From PFJX01 sp031426735 (lineage in GTDB: Bacteria > Pseudomonadota > Gammaproteobacteria > Burkholderiales > Thiobacillaceae), in contig JASJPK010000043.1 of NCBI GenBank assembly GCA_031426735.1, forward strand, positions 1 to 24,624: a stretch of 24,624 nt of DNA, in the 5' to 3' direction. Below the pieces are notes generated by a model. It saw nothing but the letters and a program-made list of their open reading frames with translations. It did no database searches and had not been told where the DNA came from. Both the position numbers and the translations under genes were made by a program. Below are positions 24,557 to 24,624 of the stretch, piece after piece; positions within the stretch are counted from its first letter, which is position 1, and every line of letters begins with the position of its first letter.

Positions 24557-24624
24557 GTAGGATGGGCAAAGCGCAGCGTGCCCATCAACCCGCTACGACC
24601 GATGGGCGCGCTTTGCTTCGCCCA
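24557..24624. repeat. GTAGGATGGGC palindromic element, copy 4, cut by the window end
   Basis: The same element as copy 3, differing at one position (GGGCAAAGC for GGGCATAGC) over the 68 bases present. The 8-nt flank before it (TTGACCAC) is also repeated before copy 3, so element and flank were probably duplicated together and recently. Confidence 0.85.

Overview
The window is high-GC proteobacterial DNA. The gene content (a type I-like sulfide:quinone oxidoreductase, a FisR-type sigma-54 activator, FlgA, a chemoreceptor, glycolate/D-lactate oxidase, many GGDEF proteins) and the short palindromic intergenic repeats suggest a motile, sulfide-oxidising betaproteobacterium. That assignment is inferred from protein families only; there is no rRNA or other marker. 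No phage, plasmid, transposase, CRISPR array or tRNA gene was recognised.

Layout. (1) 1-396: a secreted protein cut by the window edge, behind a strong terminator. (2) 573-3719: a sulfide module. On the minus strand a 68-aa protein gene and sqr form an operon behind a near-perfect -24/-12 promoter. Divergently transcribed is fisR, whose N-terminal domain carries three cysteines with the spacing of the known sulfane-sulfur sensor FisR. Just upstream of fisR is a cluster of TGTCA palindromes that look like its enhancer sites. (3) 3947-5581: a chemoreceptor fused to a C-terminal PilZ domain. (4) 5628-7234: AEC-family transporter and flgA (minus). (5) 7307-9034: a soluble-looking GGDEF protein; then a GIY-YIG protein (minus) among palindromic repeats. 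(6) 9607-13547: a Tat-lipoprotein solute-binding protein overlapping by 4 nt a membrane PAS-PAS-GGDEF-EAL protein. (7) 13555-13965: four tandem copies of a ~110-bp palindromic unit between convergent genes. (8) 13982-16399: an sseB-like gene, an unknown gene and a glcD-like oxidase (minus). (9) 16559-18074: a 44-aa lysine-rich protein, and two secreted proteins with charged tails, divergently arranged. (10) 18144-18878: a Crp/Fnr-family regulator. (11) 19289-24186: a second solute-binding protein operon, SBP - hybrid histidine kinase - REC-GGDEF response regulator (minus). The right end holds two more palindromic repeats.

How it works together. Two themes stand out. One is a compact sulfide-oxidation switch: FisR with sigma-54 should turn on orf68-sqr when sulfane sulfur accumulates. 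The other is c-di-GMP signalling: three GGDEF proteins, all with intact catalytic and RxxD inhibitory motifs, one EAL domain and one PilZ receptor within about 20 kb. Two of the three inputs begin with an NMT1/SsuA-like solute-binding protein that has no ABC permease or ATPase beside it. This suggests that the binding proteins act as ligand sensors for the neighbouring membrane signalling proteins. The c-di-GMP made could be read by the chemoreceptor-PilZ fusion.
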